Both the position numbers and the translations under genes were made by a program. A model generated the notes under the pieces. The model was not told the origin of the DNA and did not search any database. It saw nothing but the letters and a program-made list of their open reading frames with translations. A stretch of 53,773 bases of DNA from Paracoccaceae bacterium (GTDB taxonomy: Bacteria; Pseudomonadota; Alphaproteobacteria; Rhodobacterales; Rhodobacteraceae), in contig JAHDXW010000011.1 in NCBI GenBank assembly GCA_023383015.1, positions 67,563-121,335 of the forward strand, in the 5' to 3' direction. Positions 46,266 through 53,773 of this stretch are shown here, piece by piece. How positions within the stretch are numbered: position 1 is the first letter of the stretch; every line of letters begins with the position of its first letter.

Positions 46266-47297
46266 TCAGCCGGCGCGCCGGGGCCGGCCGGGTTCGCGCA
46301 TGGACATCAGCGCCACCGCCTCGTGGGGGCGTAGCACCGGGCGGGGCGCGGGGCCCGGCGCCTCGGCCTCGAGCGCGAGGGCGTCGGCGAGGATCAGCCC
46401 CGGCCGGTGAAGCGCCAGGCGGACGAGGGCGATGGTCGCGGCGCGGCGGTCGCGCAGCCCTGTGCGGCCGTCGGTCAGGTGCCGCGCCTCGACCAGCACC
46501 TCTTCCTCGCCGAAGAGGTATTCGGGCTCGATCCCCGACAGCACCACCCGCTGGCCGGGGGCGATCACGAGGTCGGCGCCACGGCCGAAGAACGGTGCCC
46601 TGAGCCGCACCGGCGCGAAGGCGCCCAGCATCGGCAGCTCGATCCGGCCCACCGCCGCGAGCGGCGCAGGGCCGGCGGCCGTCAGCACCACATCGCCGGC
46701 CCGCAGCGCCCCGGCCGGCGCCGACCCCGACGGTGTAAGCACCAGTGTGGCGGCGGCGACGCCCGAGGGCCGGCCGGGGTCGGGCAGCACGTCGGCCAAG
46801 CCGAGCCATGCGGTCCCGGGGTGGCGCGCCCCCGCCCCGCCGGCGAAGACGATGGCCTCGGCGTCCTCGGCCAGGAGCGGCAGCGGCGCGCCGCCGGTGG
46901 CGGCGGCGGCGGGCGGAGCGGGGCCGGACGCCTCGTCAGCGCCCGAGGGGCCAAGCCGTTCGGCGAGGAGCAGCGCCCGCCCGGCCGGGGCATCCCAACC
47001 GTAGCCGACGCGCAGCCCCGCCGTGCCGGGAGGGGCCGCGCCGTCGAGCACGAGCGTGCTGTCGCGGTCGCCCTGGCTGTGCACGAGCAGGAGCGCCCCG
47101 TCGCCGCGCAGCGTCAGCCGCAGGCCGCCGGCCCAGCCCGAGCGGCGCGAATGCTGCAGGAGCGTGGCCGGTCCCGGCCGGCTGCCGGCCAGCGCCACCT
47201 CGAGCACCAGCCCGCCCCGGGCCATGACCGGCGGCGGCGCGGGGCCGCGCATGGCGCCGGCGCCGCCCTCTCCCTCGCTGAGTCCGTACCATGTCAT
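46266..47297 (-). CDS. Hint-domain-like protein without cysteine
   Basis: This 343-residue protein fits the alphaproteobacterial Hint_2 group. The N-terminal 100 residues form a LamG-like beta domain (GLVLEVALAGSRPGPATLLQHS, LRLTLRGDGALLLVHSQGD). A Pro/Ala/Gly linker (about 115-165) follows. The Hint-like part (about 184-300) has TLVLTPSGSAPAGALRAGDVVLT, RAPFFGRGADLVIAPGQRVVL and LFGEEEVLVEARHLTDG. The first residue of an active Hint domain is Cys; here no Cys occurs anywhere in the protein, so autoprocessing is unlikely. No signal peptide. It is divergent from dapE with a 190-base gap. Confidence 0.78.
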   Translation of the reverse strand: MTWYGLSEGEGGAGAMRGPAPPPVMARGGLVLEVALAGSRPGPATLLQHSRRSGWAGGLRLTLRGDGALLLVHSQGDRDSTLVLDGAAPPGTAGLRVGYGWDAPAGRALLLAERLGPSGADEASGPAPPAAAATGGAPLPLLAEDAEAIVFAGGAGARHPGTAWLGLADVLPDPGRPSGVAAATLVLTPSGSAPAGALRAGDVVLTAAGPAPLAAVGRIELPMLGAFAPVRLRAPFFGRGADLVIAPGQRVVLSGIEPEYLFGEEEVLVEARHLTDGRTGLRDRRAATIALVRLALHRPGLILADALALEAEAPGPAPRPVLRPHEAVALMSMREPGRPRRAG

Positions 47298-47413
47298 CGC
47301 GCCATCCGCCGCCGCCGGCGGCCCCGGCGGCCGGCGCGCCGCGCCGGCCCCGCCGCCGAGCGATAGCAGCAGGGGGAGCGCCGGGCGAGCGGGGGCGGGC
47401 AGAAATGCCGCGG

Positions 47414-47442
47414 TTGCGGCGCCGCCGCCGCGCCGCTAACGC
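47414..47442 (+). promoter_or_regulatory. Candidate dapE promoter
   Basis: TTGCGG (47414-47419) and TAACGC (47437-47442) are separated by 17 bases, about 45 bases before the dapE ATG. GGAGGG (47475-47480) is the ribosome site, 7 bases before the ATG. Confidence 0.45.
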
Positions 47443-47487
47443 TGTTGGCCGGGCCCGTCCCGGGCCCCCCCGCCGGAGGGACCGCCG

Positions 47488-48720
47488 ATGACCGACACCG
47501 CCCTGCCGCCTGCCGACGACCCCGTGGCGATCGCCGCGGCGCTGGTGCGCTGCCCGAGCGTGACTCCCCGGGAGGGCGGCGCGATCGCCCTTCTGGGTGC
47601 GCTTCTGGCGGGCGCGGGCTTTGCCTGCACGCGGGTGGACCGCGGCGGGGTGGCCAACCTCTTTGCCCGCTGGGGGCCGAAGGGGCATCCGCGCAGCTTC
47701 GGCTTCAACGGCCACACCGATGTCGTGCCCCCCGGCGATGACGCGACCTGGCGCCTGCCGCCCTTCGCCGGGACCGTGGTGGAGGGCCGGCTCTGGGGGC
47801 GGGGGGCGGCCGACATGAAGTCGGGCGTGGCCGCCTTCGTCGCCGCGGCGGCGGGGCTGGTGCGCGAGGCCCCCCCCGACGGCGCCATCCTGATCACGAT
47901 CACCGGCGACGAGGAGGGCCGGGCAGTGGACGGCACCCGCGCGATCCTGGACTGGATGGCGGCCGAGGGCGAGGCGATGGCGGTCTGCCTGGTGGGCGAG
48001 CCCACCTGCCCCGAGCGGCTGGGCGACATGGTCAAGATCGGCCGGCGCGGGTCGATGACGCTGCGCATCGCCGCGACCGGGGTGCAGGGCCACGCCGCCT
48101 ATCCCGAGCGGGCGAGGAACCCCGTGACGGCGCTCGCCCGGCTGGTCGAACGGCTGGCGGCGGAGCCGCTTGATGCCGGCAGCGCGCATTTCGGCCCCTC
48201 CACCCTGGCGGTCACCGGCTTCGACACCGCCAACCCGGCGGCCAACGTCATCCCGGCATCCTGCCGGGCGGTTGTGAACATCCGGTTCAACGACCTGCAC
48301 ACGCCCGGGGGGCTGGTGGCGCGGCTGCAGGCGGCGGCGGCCCAGGTCACGGCGGAGACCGGCGTCGCCTTCGCGCTGGAGAGCGAGGTGTCGGGCGTGG
48401 CCTTCCTCACTCCCCCGGGGCCGCTTGTGGACCTCGTCGCCGGTGCGATCCGGGCCGAGACCGGGAACGAGCCGGCGCTGTCGACCTCGGGGGGCACCTC
48501 GGACGCGCGTTTCGTGCGGGCGCACTGCCAGGTGGTGGAGTTCGGCCTGGTCGGGGCGACGATGCACCAGACCGACGAGAACGTGGCGGTTGCCGACATC
48601 CTTGGCCTTGCCAGGATCTATCGCCGCATCCTCGACGATTTCTTCGCCCCCGCCGCCTCCTCCGCCCCGGCGGCAGGCGCGGGCGGCGGGGCGGCCCGGC
48701 CCGACGGGGCCGCCGCCTAG
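47488..48720 (+). CDS. dapE: Succinyl-diaminopimelate desuccinylase
   Basis: This 410-residue M20-family zinc hydrolase cleaves N-succinyl-LL-diaminopimelate in lysine and peptidoglycan precursor synthesis. Motifs: PSVTPREGGAI, FNGHTDVVPPGD (zinc His/Asp), LWGRGAADMKSGVAAFV, ITGDEEGRAVDGT (catalytic Glu), GRRGSMTLRI and GHAAYPERARNPV. The C-terminal STSGGTSDARFVRAHCQVVEFGLVGATMHQTDENV is characteristic of DapE. An Ala/Gly-rich tail (about 390-410) is extra. Its stop codon TAG shares the CTAG tetramer with the stop of the convergent gene. Confidence 0.96.
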   Translation: MTDTALPPADDPVAIAAALVRCPSVTPREGGAIALLGALLAGAGFACTRVDRGGVANLFARWGPKGHPRSFGFNGHTDVVPPGDDATWRLPPFAGTVVEGRLWGRGAADMKSGVAAFVAAAAGLVREAPPDGAILITITGDEEGRAVDGTRAILDWMAAEGEAMAVCLVGEPTCPERLGDMVKIGRRGSMTLRIAATGVQGHAAYPERARNPVTALARLVERLAAEPLDAGSAHFGPSTLAVTGFDTANPAANVIPASCRAVVNIRFNDLHTPGGLVARLQAAAAQVTAETGVAFALESEVSGVAFLTPPGPLVDLVAGAIRAETGNEPALSTSGGTSDARFVRAHCQVVEFGLVGATMHQTDENVAVADILGLARIYRRILDDFFAPAASSAPAAGAGGGAARPDGAAA

Positions 48721-49289
48721 CGGTTGGCCCCGGGCAGCCAGAGCACGTCCGCAGCGCCGTCGTCGTTGGCGATACGGGCGGCGACGAAGAACCAGTCGGA
48801 CAGGCGGTTGAGGTAGATCGCCGCCTGCGGGTTGACCGGTTCGCCGGCAGCGAGTTCGACCACGAGCCGCTCGGCCCGGCGGGCGACGGTGCGGCAGAGG
48901 TGCAGATGCGCGGCAAGCGGCGAGCCGCCGGGCAGCACGAAGGAACGCAGCGGCGCGAGGCGGGCGTTCATCGCGTCGATCTCGGCCTCGAGCCGGGCGA
49001 CCTGGCGGGCGGCCACGCGCAGGGGCGGATGCGGTGCCTCGGCCTCGCCGGGCGCCTCGGGGCGGCAGAGGTCGGCGCCGAGGTCGAAGAGGTCGTTCTG
49101 GATGCGCGCCAGCGCCGCGTCGGCCGTGCCCGCGGCGTGGAGGCGGGCAAGGCCAAGGGTGGCGTTGGTCTCGTCCACCGTCCCGTAGGCCTGCACCCGG
49201 AGCGCGTGCTTGGCCACCCGCGCGCCGTTGCCGAGCGCGGTGTCGCCGGCGTCGCCGGTGCGCGTGTAGATCCTGTTCAGGACGACCAT
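48717..49289 (-). CDS. Cob(I)alamin adenosyltransferase, PduO type
   Basis: This 190-residue ATP:cob(I)alamin adenosyltransferase makes adenosylcobalamin. The ATP-binding N-terminus is RIYTRTGDAGDTALGNG. The core helices contain VDETNATLGLAR, LFDLGADLC, FVLPGGSPLAAHLHLCRTVARRAER and YLNRLSDWFFVAAR, as in PduO/MMAB proteins (not CobA/CobO). The HIG1-like gene on the same strand lies 1 base upstream, so they form an operon. Its stop overlaps dapE tail-to-tail. Confidence 0.95.
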   Translation of the reverse strand: MVVLNRIYTRTGDAGDTALGNGARVAKHALRVQAYGTVDETNATLGLARLHAAGTADAALARIQNDLFDLGADLCRPEAPGEAEAPHPPLRVAARQVARLEAEIDAMNARLAPLRSFVLPGGSPLAAHLHLCRTVARRAERLVVELAAGEPVNPQAAIYLNRLSDWFFVAARIANDDGAADVLWLPGANR

Positions 49290-49290
49290 C

Positions 49291-49494
49291 TCATCCCCCC
49301 CGGCGCAGCAGCACGAAGACCACGATCAGCGCCACCGCCACCGCCTGCGCGGCGATCCGCCAGCGCATCAGCCGGTTGGCGTGCCGGCGGTTGAACTCGC
49401 CGCCGCGGGCGAAGCCGCCGATGCCGACCGCGAGGATCGCCAGCACCGCGAGGGCCGCGAACACGACGACGAGGAAGAGGGGGTCGTTCAGCAT
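49291..49494 (-). CDS. HIG1-domain-like twin-transmembrane protein
   Basis: This is a 67-residue protein with two membrane helices (about 6-27 and 46-63) joined by a basic loop GGEFNRRHANRLMRWRIAAQ. This is the layout and loop motif (x-RRx-N-x-LMR-WR) of HIG1-like proteins, which in alphaproteobacteria and mitochondria associate with respiratory complexes. In Rhodobacteraceae this gene commonly precedes the cobalamin adenosyltransferase, with a 1-base gap as here. A role in oxidase assembly is inference. Confidence 0.85.
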   Translation of the reverse strand: MLNDPLFLVVVFAALAVLAILAVGIGGFARGGEFNRRHANRLMRWRIAAQAVAVALIVVFVLLRRGG

Positions 49495-49629
49495 GGCGAG
49501 CCCTCCGGGCGCGTGATGGGAGGCATCTAGTGCATCCGGGCGGCCGGGGAAAGCGGTCGGCCACCGGAATGCCCGGCCGGCGCGTCACGATCGCCGGCGC
49601 GGGCGGGGGCGGGGGTGCGGGCGGGGCGC

Positions 49630-50490
49630 CTAGCCGCGGGCGAGCAGCCGGTCGAGCGCGGCCACCGGCAGGAGCCGCCGGGCCAGCGCCATGGCATGGG
49701 TGGGCAGCGTTACGCGGTAGCGGGCACGCGGGCGGGGGCTGTCGAGCGCGCGCACGAGAATCGCCGAGACCGCCGCGGGCGGGCGTTCGAAGCGGTCGGG
49801 GCCGCGGTCCTCGTAGAGCCGGCGGAGCAGGCTGGCGCCGTACTGGTCGGCCCGGGCCGAGGCCCGCCAGTCGATCCAGCGCTCGAAATGCGGGATCGCG
49901 TTCAGCCGGATGCGGGTGCCGATCGGTCCGGGCTCGATCAGGATGACATGGATGCCGGTGTCGGCCATCTCCAGGCGGAGGACGTCGGTCAGACCCTCCA
50001 GCGCGAACTTGGTGGCGACATAGGCGCCGCGCCAGCGGATGCCGACGAGGCCGAGGACCGAGGAGCAGTTGACGATCCGCCCATGGCCCTGCGCCCGCAT
50101 CGCCGGGATCACCCGGCGCGTCAGGTCGTGCCAGCCGAAAAGGTTGGTCTCGAAAATCGCCGCCAGGGCGCCGCGCGGCAGGTCCTCGACCGCGCCGGGC
50201 AGCGCGAAGGCGCCGTTGTTGAAGAGCGCGTCCAGCCGCCCGCCGGTGAGCGCCAGGGCCTCGGCGGCACCCTCGGCCACCGACCTTGGGTCGGCGTAGT
50301 CGAGCGGAAAGCTCTCGAGCCCCTCGTCCCGGCGTGCGGCGCAGTCCTGCGGCCGGCGGCAGGTGGCAAGCACCCGCCAGCCGCGGGCGGCGAGGGTGCG
50401 CGCGGCATCGAGCCCGATCCCCGACGAGCAGCCGGTGATCAGGATCGACCGCCCGGGGGCGGCGGCGGGGAGGGGGGCGATGGTGCTCAC
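49630..50490 (-). CDS. Short-chain dehydrogenase/reductase, classical type
   Basis: This 286-residue NAD(P)-dependent oxidoreductase has an intact active site. The nucleotide loop is ILITGCSSGIGLDAARTL, the NNAG-like motif is NNGAF, the catalytic Ser is in VNCSSV (143/144), and Tyr157-x3-Lys161 lies in GAYVATKFALEG. PGPIGTRI follows. It resembles SDRs of the retinol/steroid type or DltE-like group; the substrate is unknown. It overlaps the SH3-domain gene by 4 bases (ATGA), so the two are coupled. The spacer to the HIG1 gene (135 bases) holds nothing recognisable. Confidence 0.9.
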   Translation of the reverse strand: MSTIAPLPAAAPGRSILITGCSSGIGLDAARTLAARGWRVLATCRRPQDCAARRDEGLESFPLDYADPRSVAEGAAEALALTGGRLDALFNNGAFALPGAVEDLPRGALAAIFETNLFGWHDLTRRVIPAMRAQGHGRIVNCSSVLGLVGIRWRGAYVATKFALEGLTDVLRLEMADTGIHVILIEPGPIGTRIRLNAIPHFERWIDWRASARADQYGASLLRRLYEDRGPDRFERPPAAVSAILVRALDSPRPRARYRVTLPTHAMALARRLLPVAALDRLLARG

Positions 50491-51110
50491 TCCGACAGAT
50501 AGCGCGACGACATCCAGCCGGTCGCCCCGGTCGCGGGCACGCGCACCTCCACCCAGCTTCCCTGCTGCCCGCCGACCAGCTCCACCTCGGCGTTGCGGGT
50601 GACCCCGCCGACGATCGCGAAGCTGGTCGAGGGTCCGGCGCGAAGGTTGACGGCGGTCGCGGTGACGGTGCGCAGCCCGGCGGCGGCGGGCAGGGCCGGA
50701 GCGGCGGGCGGGGCCGGAGCGGCGGGCGGGGGCTGGGCGCCGGCAACGGCGCCGAGTCCGGCCTCGGTCAGCGCCGGCGGGATCAGCGGCGCGAGCGGCG
50801 CTGCGGCCTGGTCGGCATCGTCGCCGGCTGCGGCCCCCTGCGCCGCGCCATCGGCCGGCGCCGCGGCCGTCACGGCACCTTCGCCGGCCGTGGCCGGCGG
50901 GGGAGCGAGGGCCGGCGCGGATGGGGTGGGGGCGGGCATGAGGGCGGCAGGCGGAGGAGTGACCACCGCGGCAGGCTCTCCTGGCGGGTCGCCGGTGGTG
51001 CGGGCCGGGGTGCTGCGGATCTCCTCGGGCAGATGCCCGGGATCACCGAACACCAGCATGCCCACATAGAGCATGCCGAGAAGCACAAGCGTCAGCGTGA
51101 TCAATCGCAT
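50487..51110 (-). CDS. SH3-domain protein with N-terminal membrane anchor
   Basis: This 207-residue protein starts with an uncleaved-looking membrane helix (LITLTLVLLGMLYVGMLVF). A Pro/Ala-rich periplasmic linker follows (about 30-145). A bacterial SH3 domain (SH3_3) lies at the C-terminus (about 147-205): VTATAVNLRAGPSTSFAIVGGVTRNAEVEL and WVEVRVPATGATGWMSSRYLS. Such domains often bind cell wall. It starts at 51110, divergent from parC across a 179-base region of lower GC content. Confidence 0.88.
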   Translation of the reverse strand: MRLITLTLVLLGMLYVGMLVFGDPGHLPEEIRSTPARTTGDPPGEPAAVVTPPPAALMPAPTPSAPALAPPPATAGEGAVTAAAPADGAAQGAAAGDDADQAAAPLAPLIPPALTEAGLGAVAGAQPPPAAPAPPAAPALPAAAGLRTVTATAVNLRAGPSTSFAIVGGVTRNAEVELVGGQQGSWVEVRVPATGATGWMSSRYLSE

Positions 51111-51289
51111 GTGAAAAACCCGGTGCGCGAGACTCGGTCCGTCGCCGGACCATTCTCATTCCTTAATCCGATTCATGCCAAATGAAAGTGGCTCCGGACG
51201 GGCCTGTGCCCCACCCGCGGGCCACTTCGCGGCCGGGCGCCAGTGCTCCGGGCTGGACGATGGCCCGCCCCCCGGGCTACATCGGCCGC
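51111..51289. promoter_or_regulatory. Divergent region between the SH3 gene and parC
   Basis: The left half (51111-51190) is the least GC-rich piece nearby and probably holds both promoters; TTAATC near 51164 stands out, but I cannot assign clear -35/-10 pairs. The right half is open in the parC frame. Upstream in-frame ATGs at 51182 and 51260 are possible alternative starts for parC. Confidence 0.35.
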
Positions 51290-53617
51290 ATGAGCGCCCC
51301 CGAGACGCCCGAGACAGCCGACACGCCCGACGTGCCGCCGGTGACGCATCCCGAGCCGCTGTCGCGGGCGCTCGGCGGGCGCTACCTGCAGTATGCGCTG
51401 TCGACCATCATGCACCGGGCGCTGCCGGACGCCCGCGACGGGCTGAAGCCGGTGCACCGGCGCATCCTCTTCGCGATGCGCGAGCTGCGGCTGGCCGCCG
51501 GCGGGCCGTTCCGCAAATGCGCCAAGATCTCGGGCGACGTGATGGGCAACTTCCACCCCCACGGTGACCAGGCGATCTATGACGCGCTGGCCCGCCTCGC
51601 CCAGCCGTTCGCGATGCGCTACCCGCTGATCGACGGGCAGGGCAACTTCGGCAACATCGACGGCGACAACCCCGCGGCGGCCCGCTACACCGAGGCGCGG
51701 CTGACGGCGGCGGCCGAGGCACTGATGGCCGGCCTCGACGAGGATGCCGTCGACTTCCGCCCCAACTACGACGGCACGCAGCAGGAGCCGCTGGTGCTGC
51801 CCGCGGCTTTCCCCAACCTGCTTGCCAACGGCGCGAGCGGGATCGCCGTGGGCATGGCGACGGCGATCCCGCCGCACAACCTGGGCGAGCTGCTGGATGC
51901 CTGCCAGGCGCTGATTGCCGAGCCCGATTTGCCCGATGCGCGGCTGCTGGCGCTGGTGCCCGGGCCCGACTTCCCGACCGGCGGCGAGCTGGTCGAGCCG
52001 CCCGAGGCCGTTGCCGAGGCCTACCGCACCGGCCGCGGCGGCTTCCGCCTGCGGGCGCGGTGGACCCGCGAGGACCTCGGGCGCGGAGCCTGGCAGATCG
52101 TGGTCACCGAGATCCCCTTCCAGGTCGCCAAGTCGAAGCTGATCGAGCGGCTGGCCGAACTGATCGAGGAGCGCAAGGTGCCGCTGCTGGCCGACGTCCG
52201 CGACGAGAGCGCGGAGGAGGTGCGCATCGTGCTGGAGCCGCGCGCGCGTACCGTCGAGCCCGACATGCTGATGGCGGCGCTGTTCCGGGTCTCGGACCTC
52301 GAGCTGCGGGTGCCGCTGAACATGAACGTGCTGATCGACGGCAGGGTGCCGCGGGTCTGCTCGCTGCGCGAGGTGCTGCGCGCCTTCCTCGACCACCGCC
52401 GCGAGGTGCTGGGCCGGCGCGCGCGCCACCGGCTGGCGCGGATCGACCACCGGCTGGAGGTGCTGGAGGGGTTCATCACCGCCTTCCTCAACCTCGACCG
52501 CGTGATCGACATCATCCGCTACGATGACGACCCGAAGGACGCGCTGATGCGCGAGGACTGGGGGCGCCGCTTCGTGCGGGCGACCTCGGAGGCCGACTAT
52601 GCCGCGCCGCCGCCGCGCGGGGCGGGCCACGAGGACGGGCTGGGCGAGGTGCAGGCCGAGGCGATCCTGAACATGCGGCTGCGGGCGCTGCGCCGGCTGG
52701 AGGAGATGGCGCTGCGCCGCGAGTACGACGAGCTTCTGCGCGAGCGGGCCGGGATCGAGGACCTTCTCGCCGAGCCGGCGCTGCAATGGGCGCGCATCCG
52801 CGACGAGCTTGCGGCGACCGCCCGCAGCTTCGGCCGCGACAGCCCCGGGGGGGCGCGGCGGACGGTGATCGGGGCGGCGGGCGGGGCGGCGATGCCGGCC
52901 GAGGCGCTGGTCGAGCGCGAGCCGGTGACCGTTGTCTGCTCGCGCATGGGCTGGATCCGGGCGCTGCGCGGCCATCTGCCCGAGGGGCAGGAGCTGAAGT
53001 TCAAGGACGGCGACGGCCCGCGCTTCCACCTGCATGCCGAGACCACCGACCGGCTGGTGCTGGCGGGCTCCAACGGCCGGTTCTACACGCTGCAGGCCGC
53101 CGCCCTTCCTGGGGGCCGCGGCACCGGCGAGCCGGTGCGGCTGATGGTCGACCTGCCCAACGAGGCCGAGATCGTCGCCCTGTCGGTGCACCGCCCGGAG
53201 GCGCGGCTGCTGGTCGCATCGAGCGCCGGCGACGGCTTTCTGGTGGCCGCCGAGGAGGTGGTGGCGCAGACGCGGGCGGGCAAGGCGGTGATGAACCTTG
53301 CCGCCGGGGCGCGGCTCGCGGTCGTCCGGGCGGTGGCGGGCGACCATGTCGCGGTGGCGGGGGAGAACCGCAAGCTCCTGGTCTTCCCGCTGTCGGAGCT
53401 GCCCGAGATGGCGCGCGGCAAGGGGGTGCGGCTGCAGCGCTACAAGGACGGCGGGCTGGCCGACGCGACCACCCTCACCCTCGCCCGCGGGCTGAGCTGG
53501 AAGGATCCCGCCGGACGCACCCGCACCGAGCACGACCTCGGCGAATGGCTCGGGCCGCGGGCCTCGGCCGGGCGCATGGCCCCGCGCGGCTTTCCCCGCG
53601 ACAACCGCTTCGCCTAA
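51290..53617 (+). CDS. parC: DNA topoisomerase IV subunit A
   Basis: This 775-residue type IIA topoisomerase subunit decatenates daughter chromosomes with ParE. The start motif [21 protein letters not shown] and [18 protein letters not shown] leads to the winged helix [15 protein letters not shown], with catalytic Tyr133 in [10 protein letters not shown]. The C-terminal part (about 490-740) has the shortened beta-pinwheel of ParC, not the full GyrA-box form. The position equal to E. coli ParC Ser80 is Gln94 and the Glu84 equivalent is Asp98. I chose 51290 because it gives the usual acidic leader (MSAPETPE); 51260 is also possible. Confidence 0.94.
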   Translation: MSAPETPETADTPDVPPVTHPEPLSRALGGRYLQYALSTIMHRALPDARDGLKPVHRRILFAMRELRLAAGGPFRKCAKISGDVMGNFHPHGDQAIYDALARLAQPFAMRYPLIDGQGNFGNIDGDNPAAARYTEARLTAAAEALMAGLDEDAVDFRPNYDGTQQEPLVLPAAFPNLLANGASGIAVGMATAIPPHNLGELLDACQALIAEPDLPDARLLALVPGPDFPTGGELVEPPEAVAEAYRTGRGGFRLRARWTREDLGRGAWQIVVTEIPFQVAKSKLIERLAELIEERKVPLLADVRDESAEEVRIVLEPRARTVEPDMLMAALFRVSDLELRVPLNMNVLIDGRVPRVCSLREVLRAFLDHRREVLGRRARHRLARIDHRLEVLEGFITAFLNLDRVIDIIRYDDDPKDALMREDWGRRFVRATSEADYAAPPPRGAGHEDGLGEVQAEAILNMRLRALRRLEEMALRREYDELLRERAGIEDLLAEPALQWARIRDELAATARSFGRDSPGGARRTVIGAAGGAAMPAEALVEREPVTVVCSRMGWIRALRGHLPEGQELKFKDGDGPRFHLHAETTDRLVLAGSNGRFYTLQAAALPGGRGTGEPVRLMVDLPNEAEIVALSVHRPEARLLVASSAGDGFLVAAEEVVAQTRAGKAVMNLAAGARLAVVRAVAGDHVAVAGENRKLLVFPLSELPEMARGKGVRLQRYKDGGLADATTLTLARGLSWKDPAGRTRTEHDLGEWLGPRASAGRMAPRGFPRDNRFA

Positions 53618-53635
53618 GCCGTCGCCCCCCCCCGC

Positions 53636-53664
53636 TTGATTTTTTCCCGCCCCGCCGCTAGGTG
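53636..53664 (+). promoter_or_regulatory. Candidate tuf promoter
   Basis: TTGATT (53636-53641) and TAGGTG (53659-53664) are separated by 17 bases, 57 bases before the tuf ATG. The T-rich bases right after the -35 follow a run of nine C (53625-53633). Confidence 0.5.
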
Positions 53665-53681
53665 GCGCGCGGGATCCACAC

Positions 53682-53697
53682 GGGGCCTCCGGGCCCC
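53682..53697 (+). other. Hairpin in the tuf leader
   Basis: GGGGCC (53682-53687) pairs with GGCCCC (53692-53697) over a 4-base loop. It would lie in the 5' untranslated region of tuf, about 24 bases before the ATG. Confidence 0.4.
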
Positions 53698-53720
53698 CTG
53701 CAGCAACGGGGCGCCGCGCC

Positions 53721-53773
53721 ATGGCCAAGGCGAAATTCGAACGGACGAAACCGCATGTGAACGTTGGGACGAT
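53721..53773 (+). CDS. tuf: Elongation factor Tu, N-terminal fragment (continues past window)
   Basis: Seventeen codons plus two bases remain in the window: MAKAKFERTKPHVNVGT. This is the standard start of bacterial EF-Tu, ending just before the GTP-binding P-loop. EF-Tu delivers aminoacyl-tRNA to the ribosome. The gene follows parC by 103 bases with its own candidate promoter. Only the start is visible, but the sequence is highly characteristic. Confidence 0.93.
   Translation, partial: MAKAKFERTKPHVNVGT

Noticed and set aside
53625-53633. Nine-C run after parC as a phase-variation tract
   Set aside because: It lies between genes, upstream of the tuf -35, where modest length change would have little effect; kept only as a note in the promoter entry.
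51173-53728. An 851-codon frame antisense to parC
   Set aside because: Shadow frame of a highly conserved gene; no recognisable domain.

Overview
This window is about 54 kb of very GC-rich DNA with short intergenic gaps and many 4-base start/stop overlaps. It looks like chromosomal DNA of an alphaproteobacterium, most likely of the Rhodobacteraceae/Paracoccaceae. The main reason is the block ubiB-ubiE-mutM-enoyl-CoA hydratase-rpsT-dnaA-dnaN-recF-gyrB (4.2-16.3 kb), which I know as the typical dnaA neighbourhood of that group. The assignment rests on gene order and protein character only; no search was run. I saw no tRNA, rRNA, insertion sequence, integrase or CRISPR array.

Layout. 1-2.5 kb: the 5' part of a secreted PLL/lectin-like protein, an orphan family-5 substrate-binding protein, a small stress-type membrane protein and a cupin. 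2.6-4.1 kb: two tandem L,D-transpeptidase lipoproteins. 4.2-13.9 kb (minus strand): the replication and repair block, with a 96-residue unknown protein and a LysE-type exporter coupled between recF and gyrB. 13.9-16.3 kb: ubiquinone genes ubiE and ubiB. 16.5-21.9 kb: a polysaccharide locus with a membrane-anchored CapD/PglF-type dehydratase, YjbH, YjbF and a small GfcA/YjbE-like protein. 22-24.8 kb: a CnoX/YbbN-like thioredoxin, a Lon-substrate-domain protein, a Trm112-like protein and a HisN-type phosphatase. 24.8-34.3 kb: guanine deaminase, MgtE, 5-formyl-THF cyclo-ligase, a CDP-alcohol phosphatidyltransferase, an MltB-type transglycosylase, RNase R, a LOG protein and a Ser/Thr dehydratase-like enzyme. 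34.3-43 kb: an accessory uptake/catabolism module with an M81 (MlrC) metallopeptidase, a complete Dpp/Opp-type ABC transporter, a PhyH-type dioxygenase and a degenerate SDR. 43-48.7 kb: dapD and dapE (lysine/peptidoglycan precursor pathway) flanking three poorly understood genes. 48.7-53.8 kb: a PduO-type adenosyltransferase, a HIG1-like protein, an SDR, an SH3 protein, parC and the first codons of tuf.

Functional themes are replication and topology (dnaA, dnaN, recF, gyrB, parC), cell wall (two Ldt, MltB, dapD, dapE), exopolysaccharide export, and uptake plus oxidation of an unidentified, possibly peptide-like, substrate. The most unusual signals are these: a perfect FNR/Dnr-type TTGAC-N4-GTCAA box upstream of an unknown 474-residue exported protein; a perfect 9-bp palindrome around the predicted mltB -10 element; a 12-G tract at the mutM start together with a Glu-to-Gly change in its N-terminal motif; an SDR that has lost YxxxK; a Hint-like protein without any cysteine; and the recF/96-residue protein/lysE coupling.
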